A stretch of 64,000 nucleotides of DNA, taken from positions 124,001-188,000 of the forward strand of contig JACJNX010000061.1 of assembly GCA_014695255.1 (NCBI GenBank), given 5' to 3'. This document shows, in pieces, positions 1-8,966 of this stretch. The translations under genes were made by a program, and so were the position numbers. The notes under the pieces are model-generated. The model did not search any database. It had not been told where the DNA came from and worked only from the letters and a program-made list of their open reading frames with translations. Within the stretch, counting starts at the first letter, position 1. Each line of letters begins with the position of its first letter. The stretch is from Cyanobacteria bacterium FACHB-63. GTDB taxonomy: Bacteria; Cyanobacteriota; Cyanobacteriia; Leptolyngbyales; Leptolyngbyaceae.

Positions 1-2
1 GC

Positions 3-818
3 GCATATCAATCCACGTTTGGCGTGATCAACTTGACCACGAATGAGAAAACGCCCTTACTGACAGAAACCAAACCCTCGGATAACTCAGAAACGATTTT
101 CCGACCGTCTACCAAAATTGATGATGTCGGCACTCCGCAAGACTTCGTCGGAACTCCTGGAAATGCTGTCCCCCAACCAAAAGGGAAGTACACATTCCAG
201 CCAAATAACGATTACGTTTTCTACCTAGAGTCTTCATTTAACGGCAGACCTACAGGTATTCTTTATTCCACCGATCGCTTAAATCCCAACGCCGAACAGC
301 ACGTTCGGTTCACAGGAAATATCACGGAGTTATGCCAAACCGGAGGAATGCAGATTGGATGGGATGATACGGGGTCAAGAATTGTGCGAAATCGTCCAGC
401 CCAAGACCGCGACTATGATGACTTTATCGTAAGGCTACGAGATACTGCCTGTCCCGTTGGAGGGGGTGAACCCCCGCCTGTGGTATCAGGTGCTGAGACA
501 CCTCCCGTAGCTCAAATTCCTACCGTTGCGCCCATCGCTGGCGGCGGTGGCGGCGGTTTCCTGTTGCCGCTCTTGGCGGCAGGGGGGATTGCGGGATTAG
601 CCCTTGGGCTGAGCGGCGATAGCGACAGCGGTGATTCCTCGATTGGCGGTGGCGAAATTGGCGGCGGTGGTGGTACCGGCGGCGGTGGCGGCGGCGGTGG
701 CGGCGGTGGCGGCGGCGAACCAATTCCGGAGCCGATGACGATTCTTGGATCAGGGGCAGCGATCGGATTTGCAACCCTAATGCAGCGTCGCCGCGCTAAG
801 AAAAAGAAAAAAGACTAA
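3..818 (+). CDS. PEP-CTERM protein, DUF4114-like, 5' end outside window
   Basis: The reading frame is open to the left edge, so the real start, and probably a signal peptide, lies outside the window; the GTG at 24 is likely internal. Around 348-443 a segment containing IGWDDTG followed by DRDYDDFIVRLR resembles the acidic end of DUF4114 domains, which is an inference from motif shape. A glycine-rich region follows, with a hydrophobic patch (FLLPLLAAGGIAGLALG) and a second glycine run encoded by GGC/GGT triplets. The C-terminus has the PEP-CTERM layout: PIPEP, a hydrophobic helix, then a basic tail rich in Arg and Lys. Such proteins are exported and processed at the tail by an exosortase; no exosortase gene is in this window. 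A hairpin terminator follows directly. Confidence 0.8.
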   Translation, partial: AYQSTFGVINLTTNEKTPLLTETKPSDNSETIFRPSTKIDDVGTPQDFVGTPGNAVPQPKGKYTFQPNNDYVFYLESSFNGRPTGILYSTDRLNPNAEQHVRFTGNITELCQTGGMQIGWDDTGSRIVRNRPAQDRDYDDFIVRLRDTACPVGGGEPPPVVSGAETPPVAQIPTVAPIAGGGGGGFLLPLLAAGGIAGLALGLSGDSDSGDSSIGGGEIGGGGGTGGGGGGGGGGGGGEPIPEPMTILGSGAAIGFATLMQRRRAKKKKKD

Positions 819-836
819 CAATCAATTCAATGGTAG

Positions 837-864
837 ATGTCCCTTCAATTAGGGACATTTTTTT
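837..864 (+). terminator. Rho-independent terminator after the PEP-CTERM gene
   Basis: ATGTCCCT (837-844) pairs perfectly with AGGGACAT (851-858) across a six-base loop and is followed by a run of T. It lies 18 bases after the stop codon and is a textbook intrinsic terminator. Confidence 0.85.
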
Positions 865-1011
865 GCTTAAATTCAGCCATCGAGAAAACGGCGTATTTCC
901 GTGAATATTCCCATGCACATTTGAAGCTTTCATCAAGAAAGTGGAATCCTACTCGATCGCACGAGCGCACTGTGCTAGAAATTAGCCATGTCCTCAGCTA
1001 GGGAAGGTGCA

Positions 1012-1752
1012 ATGTTTGGCTTAACAAGATTGTGCGCGATCGTTGGTGGAGTGTCCGGAGTTGTTCTAAGTAGTGTCCTGTTTCCGATCGTCACTCAAGC
1101 AAAAGAAGATTGGCTAATCGCTCAAGCACCGCTTCCGGCACCGGAACCCCTTGCTGCACCTAACCCGGTGATTGTGGCTCCGGCGGTTCCTCCTGTCCCG
1201 CTTCCAAGAAGACCTGTCACTCGAACTCCAAGAACTCCGGTTCGCCCAAGTCAGGTTATGCCTGTTGCACCACCTGACGGGACGTTTAGAATTCCTGCTC
1301 GCCCGACTCGACGGATTCCGATTGAGCCATTTCCTATGCCGGGAGATTATCGCCGTCCGCTTCCTGATCTACCTGCGCCGCCCGATATTCGCACCATGCC
1401 GCAATCAAGCGCCACTCTGCTGAGTGGAATTTCTGGCAGAGTTTCTTTCACGCCGATTTGCTCAGTGACAGCTCCCGCAAGCACTTGTGCGACTCGTCCC
1501 TATACAGGAGCATTAAAGATTTCCACAACTTCTCGCGATCGATCCTTCCGCGTCACGCCTGATGCACAAGGCACCTTCCGCGTTCGTCTCGCACCTGGTC
1601 TGTATGTAATTGAACCGGACGCACCGAATTTTCCGATCGGCACCGGACAAACCTTTAATGTGGTTAGCAGTATGGTGCGGCAAATGGAATTCGATTTCCA
1701 GGGTACATTACCCCCGCTAAGGGTTGACAGCTTCAACCAACCAGCCCCCTGA
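1012..1752 (+). CDS. Proline-rich secreted protein with C-terminal beta-sandwich-like domain
   Basis: The start at 1012 is preferred over the in-frame ATG at 988 because GGGAAGG (1001-1007) sits just upstream of it. The N-terminus is a signal peptide (LCAIVGGVSGVVLSSVLFPI, then TQAKE). About 100 residues rich in Pro and Arg follow. The last 100 residues (from GISGRVSFTP) read like a carboxypeptidase-regulatory or SpaA-like beta domain, with two Cys about 10 residues apart (PICSV and STCAT) and an alternating hydrophobic pattern ending in MEFDFQG. It is probably a periplasmic or surface protein; function unknown. Its 3' end overlaps the convergent PPOX gene by 36 bases. Confidence 0.75.
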   Translation: MFGLTRLCAIVGGVSGVVLSSVLFPIVTQAKEDWLIAQAPLPAPEPLAAPNPVIVAPAVPPVPLPRRPVTRTPRTPVRPSQVMPVAPPDGTFRIPARPTRRIPIEPFPMPGDYRRPLPDLPAPPDIRTMPQSSATLLSGISGRVSFTPICSVTAPASTCATRPYTGALKISTTSRDRSFRVTPDAQGTFRVRLAPGLYVIEPDAPNFPIGTGQTFNVVSSMVRQMEFDFQGTLPPLRVDSFNQPAP

Positions 1753-2295
1753 CTTTAAGTGATACTGACAACGATTCTGGGGGTCGCCGCGCAACTCTAG
1801 ATGATCCACATCGGTCGGATCAAGCAAAAGTAGACAAAACTGCTGGAGTGGATCAGTTTGGCTTGGTGCTGGAGGTGAAAACGTTTCATCTCCAGCACGG
1901 GGTTGTCCTGGATGCGCCCAAGCGAACTGAGTTCTAGCGCTATCAGAGAGTTCTTGCCATATCTGTTGCCGTGCTGCTTGTAGTTGCTGATCCGGATTTG
2001 TATGGTCAATCAGACTCAATTTTCCAGCGATCCGAAACTGTTCACGAGTATTTGGAAAGTACCAGCAGACCTCAGCCCAAGGGCAGTATTCAATGTGCTT
2101 CGGCTTTTCGCTGCGATCGTCGCTGACAAATTTAAGCTGATTCGTGTCATCGAGGAAGCCGCGAAAGACGATCGTGCGATTTGCAGGTCTGCCATCGGGT
2201 CGAACTGTTGCGAGTTGAACATACCGAGCATAAGGCAGAGAACGATTGCGATGAAGCGCACCCGCCAGAATAGAACGCCAAGGAGCTAAGGACAT
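1717..2295 (-). CDS. FMN-binding PPOX-type flavoprotein (pyridoxamine-phosphate oxidase-like)
   Basis: A 192-residue protein with the split-barrel pattern of cyanobacterial PPOX-family flavoproteins: N-terminal LPYARYVQLATVRPDGRPANRTIVFRG, then FVSDDRSEKPKHI, CWYFPNTREQFRIAGK and a C-terminal VDHLELRGDPQNRCQY region. Family knowledge gives FMN binding and oxidoreductase chemistry on an unknown substrate. It is too short and divergent to call PdxH. It is divergently arranged with the lipase-like gene at 2353 (57 bases apart) and overlaps the convergent proline-rich gene at its 3' end. Confidence 0.85.
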   Translation of the reverse strand: MSLAPWRSILAGALHRNRSLPYARYVQLATVRPDGRPANRTIVFRGFLDDTNQLKFVSDDRSEKPKHIEYCPWAEVCWYFPNTREQFRIAGKLSLIDHTNPDQQLQAARQQIWQELSDSARTQFAWAHPGQPRAGDETFSPPAPSQTDPLQQFCLLLLDPTDVDHLELRGDPQNRCQYHLKSGGWLVEAVNP

Positions 2296-2352
2296 AGGGG
2301 AGTCAAATAAATGCCTTAAGATCCTACATGAAGCGTTTCTATTGATGAATCT

Positions 2353-3054
2353 ATGGCACTGCCGACTGTGATTTTACCGGGGTATCTTGCAGGTGCAAAC
2401 GATTACCGCGAGATGCAGCAAACATTGATTGACCTGGGAATTTCAGCCGTGACGGTTCCACTGGTCAAGCGCGATTGGCTGCCAACGTTGGGGGGTCGAT
2501 CGGTGCTGCCGATTCTAGAAGCGCTCGATCGTACTGTTCAACAAGTCCGGCAAACTTACGAAACCGAGAAAATCAATCTGGTTGGACATTCAGCAGGGGG
2601 CTGGATCTCGCGCATTTATCTGGGTGAGAACGCCTATGATGTGCATGGAGTGAGCAGCGATCGCACGTATGTCTGGCAGGCGCATCAGTTTGTTTCAACT
2701 CTAGTGACACTCGGTACACCGCAAACTAGCTACGAGCGCTGGACGTTGAAGAATCTGAATTTCGTTAATTTCACTTATCCTGGTGCATTTTACCCGCAGG
2801 TGAAATATGTCTGTGTCGCGGGTAAGTCCATCTTTGGAGCGCGGCGGTTGGGCAGTTGGCTTGCCTATAGCAGCTATCAGTTAACTGGAGGACGGGGCGA
2901 TACTTGGGGCGATGGCATTACCCCGATCGAAGCCGCTCACCTTGAAGGTGCAGAGAATCTGACTTATGAAGGTGTGAGCCATTCACCGCGATCGTCCGGA
3001 CGCTGGTATGGCACTGCGGAAATTGTGAAACAGTGGGCAACGCATCTCGACTGA
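2353..3054 (+). CDS. Alpha/beta hydrolase, lipase-like
   Basis: A 233-residue single-domain alpha/beta hydrolase. The N-terminus has VILPGYLAG, an oxyanion-type loop. The nucleophile elbow is GHSAGG with Ser80; the likely remaining triad members are Asp187 (GDGITP) and His210 (GVSHSP). The layout resembles PGAP1-like or triacylglycerol lipases of cyanobacteria. No signal peptide is visible, so it is probably cytoplasmic. The substrate is not known; esterase or lipase activity is inferred from the motifs. Confidence 0.88.
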   Translation: MALPTVILPGYLAGANDYREMQQTLIDLGISAVTVPLVKRDWLPTLGGRSVLPILEALDRTVQQVRQTYETEKINLVGHSAGGWISRIYLGENAYDVHGVSSDRTYVWQAHQFVSTLVTLGTPQTSYERWTLKNLNFVNFTYPGAFYPQVKYVCVAGKSIFGARRLGSWLAYSSYQLTGGRGDTWGDGITPIEAAHLEGAENLTYEGVSHSPRSSGRWYGTAEIVKQWATHLD

Positions 3055-3056
3055 CG

Positions 3057-3086
3057 CAAAAAAGAGGGATGCGTTGAACATCCCTC
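3057..3086 (-). terminator. Rho-independent terminator of the Ser/Thr-rich protein gene
   Basis: Read on the minus strand, GAGGGATG and CATCCCTC form an 8-bp stem (3064-3071 with 3079-3086) followed by a run of T (A at 3057-3063 on the plus strand). It lies 20 bases past the stop of the minus-strand gene and just after the stop of the lipase-like gene, so it may serve both. Confidence 0.8.
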
Positions 3087-3105
3087 CTTGGAAAATTACC
3101 GCAAT

Positions 3106-3768
3106 CTACCAGAGGGCGCGAACTCCACTAGGGTTGCCGTCATCAGTTGTGCCAGACGGAGTGCTGTTCTCTGGAGTGGTGCTTGGAGTCGTGGTTGCCG
3201 GTGCTGACGAGTCAGGAGTGGTGGGACTCGGTGTGGTTTGAGTTGAGCCAGGAGTGGTGGTAGGAGTCGTTTCCGTCGTGCCGTCGGGAGTGGTTGGCAC
3301 GACCACATCGCCGGATGAACCCGCGGGAGTGCTGCTGGGTGAAGTTGGGCTAGTCGTCTCAGGTGTTAGAGGGGTTTGAGTCGTACCTGAAGGCGAATTT
3401 GGCGCAGTTTGAGCGGCACCGTCCGAAGAAGGGTTACCCGATCCGCTAGGACTAGCTTCGGTTGGAACAGTCGAGGGATTCGATCGTGGCGAAATCTGCT
3501 GCTGCGTTGTCGAACTGCCCGAAGTCGAACCGCCCGTTGTTGAGTTTTGAATCGTTGAATCTTGAGTTGTCGAATTTTGCGTCGTCGAACCGCCACTCGG
3601 AGACATTATGGGAGTTGAAGACTGAGAGGCAGCCCGATTGTACGGGGCTTCGTTAAAGATACTGGGATTTGGATTTAGTGGAGATTGTGCCATTACAGGC
3701 AGCGACATTAACGAACTGAAGCTGGCAATGCCGATCGTACTTGCTAATTTCTTGATCTTTCCGTTCAT
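3106..3768 (-). CDS. Low-complexity Ser/Thr/Pro-rich secreted protein
   Basis: The start at 3768 is chosen because GGGAG lies about nine bases upstream and the resulting N-terminus is a good signal peptide (MNGKIKKLASTIGIASFSSL, then a VMAQS cleavage site). The mature part, about 190 residues, is almost entirely Ser, Thr, Pro, Gly and Asn with short imperfect repeats such as TTQNS/TTQDS/TIQNS and TTP-rich strings. There is no Cys and no folded domain that I recognise. Such sequence suits an extended, possibly glycosylated surface or periplasmic linker. Function unknown. A terminator follows. Confidence 0.75.
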   Translation of the reverse strand: MNGKIKKLASTIGIASFSSLMSLPVMAQSPLNPNPSIFNEAPYNRAASQSSTPIMSPSGGSTTQNSTTQDSTIQNSTTGGSTSGSSTTQQQISPRSNPSTVPTEASPSGSGNPSSDGAAQTAPNSPSGTTQTPLTPETTSPTSPSSTPAGSSGDVVVPTTPDGTTETTPTTTPGSTQTTPSPTTPDSSAPATTTPSTTPENSTPSGTTDDGNPSGVRALW

Positions 3769-3949
3769 CGGTACTCTCCCTTTTGCTTGATGTTGACAAG
3801 TTCGGTTGACTGATTGGAACTCACCGAATGGGCGGAAGCGAGAATCTAGAGTTAGACTCACAACCACAGATTGCAGTTTAGGCACTATGAGGGATCAAGG
3901 CTCTCTGCCTGTGGTTCGATTTGTCCGTAGGCAAGATTTCCTAACCGGC

Positions 3950-4462
3950 TTAGTTTTTGACAACTACTTCTGTCCCCAGGCTGACTTTACCGAAGAGTTC
4001 TTCAACATCGCGGTTGTACATCCGGATGCAGCCGTGAGAAGCCGCAGTGCCGACCGATTCAGGATTGGGAGTCCCGTGAAAGCCAATCCAGTTTTTTCCA
4101 TCTGTCCAGAATCCAATCCAGTAACGCCCTAATGGATTCTCTGAATCGCCTCCCGGAACTCTTGAGCCGTTTAAGGGATGAATCCATTCGGGATTGCGAA
4201 TTTTTTGCTTGATGGTGTAGTTACCGATCGGGGTTTCCCATCCTGGACGACCGACAGCGATCGGATAAGTTTTGACTCGACGATCGCCTTGATAAACATT
4301 CACCCGCCGTTGTTTCAGCCGAATTTCTAATCTTAAAGGTTGCGCGATCGATTGGGATTCTGGAAGGGTTTCAGCGACAGGGCTTGCGAAACTGGGTTGG
4401 GGACAAAATAGCGCTGCACAGGTTAGCAAGATTCCTACACACCAGACTGTTTTTCGCTGCAT
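3950..4462 (-). CDS. L,D-transpeptidase (YkuD domain), exported
   Basis: A 170-residue protein with a signal peptide (ILLTCAALFCPQPSFAS) and a YkuD domain from about residue 43 to the end. The catalytic signature is present: His129 in GFHGTP, then SHGCIRM with His143 and Cys145. YkuD enzymes form 3-3 cross-links in peptidoglycan or attach proteins to it, using the active-site cysteine. The length is that of a minimal single-domain member, with no LysM domain. It lies between other minus-strand envelope genes (Ser/Thr-rich protein and Omp85) without tight coupling. Confidence 0.92.
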   Translation of the reverse strand: MQRKTVWCVGILLTCAALFCPQPSFASPVAETLPESQSIAQPLRLEIRLKQRRVNVYQGDRRVKTYPIAVGRPGWETPIGNYTIKQKIRNPEWIHPLNGSRVPGGDSENPLGRYWIGFWTDGKNWIGFHGTPNPESVGTAASHGCIRMYNRDVEELFGKVSLGTEVVVKN

Positions 4463-4717
4463 CAGTTGTTAGGGCAGAACTACACTCAAGACGAAACCAG
4501 ATTGCGAAACACCGGCTCATCTGTCGCAAGTGAGAAGTTTGAAAATTTCTCAAACCGCAGGATTGGGTCGAATCGTAACAGAGTATTTGAAGAGAACTCC
4601 GATCGTCAGTTTCCCAATCACGAGGTTGATGGCTCCGAGAATCCGTCCACAAGTCTCGCTTTTAGGGCGGGAGTGCAATGAGAGCGAAGAAACTTTCTAT
4701 CCGTTTCAAGCACTCTC

Positions 4718-6766
4718 TTAAAACTTCTCTCCAAAGCCAAACTGAATTCGACTTTCACCCTGATTATTGATTCCGTATCCCGCTCGAATTGTCCCCAGAG
4801 GCGACTTCAGCCGAATCCCAACCCCGAATCCAAATCCCGTTCCCGGCAGTCCCCGCACTTCTCCTGGCGCTCCTAACACCGAATTCGCTGAACCCAAATC
4901 CGACCCAAAATCCGCAAATACCGCCCCGCCAATAATGCTGTAAATCGGAAAACGGTACTCCGCAGAAGCCAACACGAAACTGCGACCAATCCCCAGTTTG
5001 GAAATATCATATCCCCGCACCGAATTCGCGCCCCCCAGCGAAAACGCATTGTACGGCGGCAGATCTCCGATCGTCGTTCCCGCCTGCACATTAAACGCCA
5101 ACACTTCCGGCTGGTTCTGCGTTTTCTCTAAATTAAAGAAGTTCACCGGAATATACTGCGAATAGTTCGCTTGCAGACGATTGGAAAGAATGCTGCCCCG
5201 CCCGATCGGAATCGATTGCTCGGTCGTCAGCGATAAGATCGAACCACTTGAAGGATCGACGGGATTATTTCGCTGATCGCGCACCGCCGTAAAATTCACT
5301 GTGGTCAAATCATCAATTCCCGTGCCACTAAACGACAGTGGCGCACCGTTGCGATCGCGCCTGACCACATTCCCCCCCTGATCTCGCAGACTCACCCGCG
5401 TATAGTTCACGCCTAACGTCCCGTTCCAACCCTCCCCGATCGGACGATTCACCGCCACAGTTCCACCGAAGCGACCTTCCCGGACGCGATCGCCGTTCGC
5501 CAATCGGCTGGTTTCGTCGTCAAACACTCGCGAAATTCCCCGTCGCCGAAACCCACTAACGCTATAGCCTAATTTGTCTGGCTCAGTTGCACGATAAGGA
5601 CTGACAAACCGTCCATCAAACTGAACATCACGAGTTCCAACCGAGACATTGCCGCCGAGTTGCTGTCCGACTCCGTTAAAGTTGTTATCGCTGTAGCTGA
5701 AACTGCCAAATACACCTAAGTCATCGTTAATTCCACCGCTAACGTTCAGGGCACGGCTACGGGCTTCGGTAAGGTTATAGACAACCGTTGTGCGACGGGC
5801 ATCACCTTCAAGAGAAATGCGTCCGTTGGTAAATAATCCAGTTTGAAAAATGCGTTGCAAGTCTTGACGAGCGACAGACTCTTGGAAAATTTGCCCCGGT
5901 TTTAGTTGAATCTGGGTTTGCAAAAAGCTTTCTCTAGTTCTGCCGCGAATCGGTTCGCCTTTGTCGTTGGTTGGTCTGCCTTGTTCATCGGTAAAGCGAA
6001 TTTGAATGTTTGAGACTGTCCCTTCTGCCACTTCTACGGTCAGCACCCCTTCACGATTGGGAACTACACCAATCACTCGCGCTAAGCTATATCCGTTTTG
6101 GCGATACCAGGTGTTGATTTGACGAATGCTTTCGTTGATGGCGGTTGGACTAACGGGTGCGCCAAACTGAGACTGAAAGAATTGATTGGCGATCGTCGGA
6201 GTCAGCGCCTGAGCATTCACCAGATTTAGAGCACGAACGATCGCGGGTTGCACCTGAAATGTGACGCTTAACCCGTTGGGATTGGTGCGAGTGGTAAAGC
6301 TGGCGGTACTAAACAAGCCCGTGCCTAAAATCGTGGCGATGTCTCGCTGAAGTTGGGCAGTGCTGACGTTGCCTCCGGGCTGCGTTTGAATCTGAACGCG
6401 GACAAGTTGCTGAAGTTCGGGAGATGCACCAACAATTTGCACATCGGTTGCAGTCAGCACGACATCCGGTGGGGTTGGGGAGGCAGGATTGGGGGATCGA
6501 GGCGGCGTTTGCTGCGATCGTGGAGTTTGGGCTTGAACGGGCACAATCGGCTGAGCGATTTGGCTCGATTTGACAGAAAATTCTGGAGTCGAGCGAGGGG
6601 CTTCAACGACGACAGAAGGAACCGTTTGAGAAGAGGCGACCGAAGGCTGAGTTGCAATCGGGGTGGTTGCTGCTGGCACAATGACATCTTGAGCTACTGC
6701 TTTTTGTGCCAAATTTGAGGCAGAAATTAACCCGATCGTGCAGGCTGTTAATGTAGAAAAACGCAT
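4718..6766 (-). CDS. Omp85/BamA-type outer membrane assembly protein
   Basis: The start at 6766 gives a signal peptide (MRFSTLTACTIGLISASNLA, then VAQD) in 682 residues; an upstream TTG at 6844 would add a poor leader. A Pro/Gln/Thr-rich stretch (about residues 25-105) precedes POTRA domains (VQIVGASPEL onward, then VRALNLVNAQ and the EVAEGTVSNIQI region), followed by a beta-barrel surface-antigen domain with Gly and aromatic alternation ending in FGFGEKF. Omp85 proteins insert outer membrane proteins; cyanobacterial members are related to chloroplast Toc75. The terminal Phe fits a barrel. No chaperone or lipid A genes are adjacent. Confidence 0.93.
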   Translation of the reverse strand: MRFSTLTACTIGLISASNLAQKAVAQDVIVPAATTPIATQPSVASSQTVPSVVVEAPRSTPEFSVKSSQIAQPIVPVQAQTPRSQQTPPRSPNPASPTPPDVVLTATDVQIVGASPELQQLVRVQIQTQPGGNVSTAQLQRDIATILGTGLFSTASFTTRTNPNGLSVTFQVQPAIVRALNLVNAQALTPTIANQFFQSQFGAPVSPTAINESIRQINTWYRQNGYSLARVIGVVPNREGVLTVEVAEGTVSNIQIRFTDEQGRPTNDKGEPIRGRTRESFLQTQIQLKPGQIFQESVARQDLQRIFQTGLFTNGRISLEGDARRTTVVYNLTEARSRALNVSGGINDDLGVFGSFSYSDNNFNGVGQQLGGNVSVGTRDVQFDGRFVSPYRATEPDKLGYSVSGFRRRGISRVFDDETSRLANGDRVREGRFGGTVAVNRPIGEGWNGTLGVNYTRVSLRDQGGNVVRRDRNGAPLSFSGTGIDDLTTVNFTAVRDQRNNPVDPSSGSILSLTTEQSIPIGRGSILSNRLQANYSQYIPVNFFNLEKTQNQPEVLAFNVQAGTTIGDLPPYNAFSLGGANSVRGYDISKLGIGRSFVLASAEYRFPIYSIIGGAVFADFGSDLGSANSVLGAPGEVRGLPGTGFGFGVGIRLKSPLGTIRAGYGINNQGESRIQFGFGEKF

Positions 6767-6973
6767 TGCTAAATTCACAAAATTAGAGTTTTGATTTAAT
6801 CGAACAAGCCCAAGAATTAAGAATAGTTGTATCAGAAAACTCAACCAATCGAACCTACAACAAACCTACAACAAATGATGTCGCTCTTTAAATTCGTAAT
6901 CTGATAAACAGCCTGATATGAAACTGTTGTAGTACCTATAGAAGAACGATTTGTAATTAGAGTTCCCCGCCTT

Positions 6974-7747
6974 ATGAACCCATCCCTGCACCCACTCGGT
7001 GTCCCTCCAAATGCCTGGTACGTCGATGAATCGATCGCCGATCTGACGCGCCCCCCGCTTCCACCTCAACCGATTACACTTCAAACTGCAACGAAAACAC
7101 TACGGCTTGATCTGACGAAATCAGCATTGATCATTATCGATATGCAGAATGATTTTTGTCACCCAGATGGCTGGCTTTCGCATATTGGAGTCGATGTCAC
7201 TCCGGCTCGATCGCCCATTGCACCGATTCAACAATTGCTTCCAATTTTGCGTCAAGTTGGGGTGTCGATCGTTTGGATTAATTGGGGAAATCGCCCTGAT
7301 TTACTCAACATTAGTCCCGCAACTCGTCATGTGTATAACCCTACTGGAACTGGAGTCGGACTCGGTGATCCCTTGCCAAAAAACCAGGCTCCAGTCTTGG
7401 AAAAGGATAGCTGGGCAGCCGCAATCGTCGATGAACTCAAACCGATCGAAACAGACATCAAAATCGATAAATATCGCATGAGTGGATTTTGGGATACGCC
7501 TCTGGATAGTATTCTGCGAAATTTGGGGAAAACGACACTGTTTTTTGCTGGTGTAAATGCGGATCAGTGTGTGATGGCAACTCTACAAGATGCAAATTTT
7601 CTCGGATATGATTGCATCTTGCTCGAAGACTGCACCGCTACCACTTCTCCAGAATTCTGCCTTCAAGCAACGCTGTATAACGTAAAGCAATGTTTCGGAT
7701 TCGTAAGTGATTCGATCCAGCTTTTGAGCGGGATTAAGACAGCGTAA
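6974..7747 (+). CDS. Isochorismatase-family cysteine hydrolase
   Basis: A 257-residue protein with the full cysteine-hydrolase triad: Asp56 in IIIDMQNDF, Lys166 in DKYRMSGF and Cys199 in NADQCVMAT. The fold is shared by isochorismatases, nicotinamidases, ureidoacrylate and biuret hydrolases; the N-terminal extension before the domain (about 45 residues with WYVDESIADLTRPPLPP) is typical of the amidohydrolase-like branch. The exact substrate cannot be read from the sequence. It is divergent from omp85 across about 200 bases and has no operon partner. Confidence 0.88.
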   Translation: MNPSLHPLGVPPNAWYVDESIADLTRPPLPPQPITLQTATKTLRLDLTKSALIIIDMQNDFCHPDGWLSHIGVDVTPARSPIAPIQQLLPILRQVGVSIVWINWGNRPDLLNISPATRHVYNPTGTGVGLGDPLPKNQAPVLEKDSWAAAIVDELKPIETDIKIDKYRMSGFWDTPLDSILRNLGKTTLFFAGVNADQCVMATLQDANFLGYDCILLEDCTATTSPEFCLQATLYNVKQCFGFVSDSIQLLSGIKTA

Positions 7748-7867
7748 CCTTGGTAACGACAGGTTAATCGCCATAGTGCTATATGCCTATGAAACCACTC
7801 TCTTGTTGCACGAATCTTAGAATGCAGACATATTAAGGTGTCGCAGTTTCCGATAAGAGAATGCAGT

Positions 7868-8875
7868 ATGGCGATTCCTAATACTTTAAATCCTCTAAAA
7901 ATTCCTGATTTTAATGGTGATGGTCGCACAGACCTCTTTAGTTTTAATCCGAATACGGGTGTCGCGCAAATTACATTGAAGGATGGGGTACGATCGCTCG
8001 GCTCAAGCTCTTTGCCGGCGAGTTCTCGTGATTGGCAGCCCTCGAATTTTGGTGATTTTAACGGCGATCGCAAAACAGATTTAGTTTGGCGCAACACAAA
8101 AACTGGAGGCACCGAAATCTGGCTAATCAATGGCACTTCGATTCAAACCAAATCTCGCCCCGAAACCCTACAAGGCAACTGGACAGAAAAGATCGGAGAC
8201 TTTGATGCCGACGGCAAAAGCGATTTTTTTTGGTACAACTCCACGACTGGAGACTACAAAGTTTGGTTAATGAATGGCGTTCAGCGCGTTAAGCAATCTA
8301 GTGGTGAGATTGGTGCAGGTTGGGAAGTCGCGATCGCGGATTTCAATAACGACCAACAAACTGATTTGTTTTTGCGTAATCCTCTAACTGGAGAGAATGC
8401 CGTTGCTACGATTGATTTGGAAACTTTAGCGATTAAAGTCGAAAGCACTCGCTCCAAGTCTCCCACTTCGATCTCAGAAATCATCGATTTCAACGGCGAC
8501 GGGCGCAGCGATGTATTTTGGCGCGATCGTCTGACAGGACAAAATCAGCTTTGGGTTTGGTCAACCGACTTGCAGCCACTGTCGCTTCAGTTCTCGCTTC
8601 CCGGTCGGAGCCGTGATTTTGTTATCAAGACGGCTGATTTTGATGGCAATGGCAAAACTGATTTTCTCGTTCGCAATCCCAGCAGCGGAGTTAATCAGGT
8701 GTGGCTTTCTGGGACAGCCTTGGAGATTTCATCGATCGCCACCCAGCCGCCGGGATTTCAACCGACGATCGGCGACTACAACGGCGATGGTTTCTCTGAT
8801 ATTCGCTGGACGAGTACCGACGCAACCCAGAGTACCGTCTGGTTTAGCAATGGCACCCTTCCTCAAGCGCAGTGA
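7868..8875 (+). CDS. FG-GAP/VCBS repeat protein with calcium-binding-type loops
   Basis: The start at 7868 is preferred over the GTG at 7838 because the encoded start (MAIPNTLNPLK) leads straight into the first repeat. Seven repeats carry DxNxDGxxD-type loops (DFNGDGRTD, DFNGDRKTD, DFDADGKSD, DFNNDQQTD, DFNGDGRSD, DFDGNGKTD, DYNGDGFSD), each followed by an aromatic strand and a second strand of the type VWLMNG. This is a complete seven-bladed beta-propeller of the integrin-alpha/VCBS class, with calcium bound in the blade loops. No signal peptide is seen, although such proteins are often exported by other routes. Ligand unknown. Confidence 0.88.
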   Translation: MAIPNTLNPLKIPDFNGDGRTDLFSFNPNTGVAQITLKDGVRSLGSSSLPASSRDWQPSNFGDFNGDRKTDLVWRNTKTGGTEIWLINGTSIQTKSRPETLQGNWTEKIGDFDADGKSDFFWYNSTTGDYKVWLMNGVQRVKQSSGEIGAGWEVAIADFNNDQQTDLFLRNPLTGENAVATIDLETLAIKVESTRSKSPTSISEIIDFNGDGRSDVFWRDRLTGQNQLWVWSTDLQPLSLQFSLPGRSRDFVIKTADFDGNGKTDFLVRNPSSGVNQVWLSGTALEISSIATQPPGFQPTIGDYNGDGFSDIRWTSTDATQSTVWFSNGTLPQAQ

Positions 8876-8885
8876 AGAGTTATCG

Positions 8886-8945
8886 TTCATGATCCGTAAT
8901 AAATAAACAGAAATTACGAATTGCGAACTATAAATTACGAATGAC
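8886..8945. repeat. Short AT-rich direct repeats between genes
   Basis: The gap between the FG-GAP gene and the cupin gene holds near-copies of AATTACGAA (AATTACGAATTGCGAAC, then AAATTACGAATGACC). Runs of this type recur between genes in many cyanobacteria. It is probably non-coding filler; I see no stem or promoter in it. Confidence 0.4.
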
Positions 8946-8966
8946 CTTCACACTGAGGATGATTCG

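Noticed and set aside
520-774. Arg/His-rich minus-strand open frame
   Set aside because: It is the mirror of the glycine-coding GGC/GGT runs in the PEP-CTERM gene.
4466-4721. Small plus-strand frames between the transpeptidase and omp85 genes
   Set aside because: Two overlapping frames with no ribosome site or recognisable sequence.
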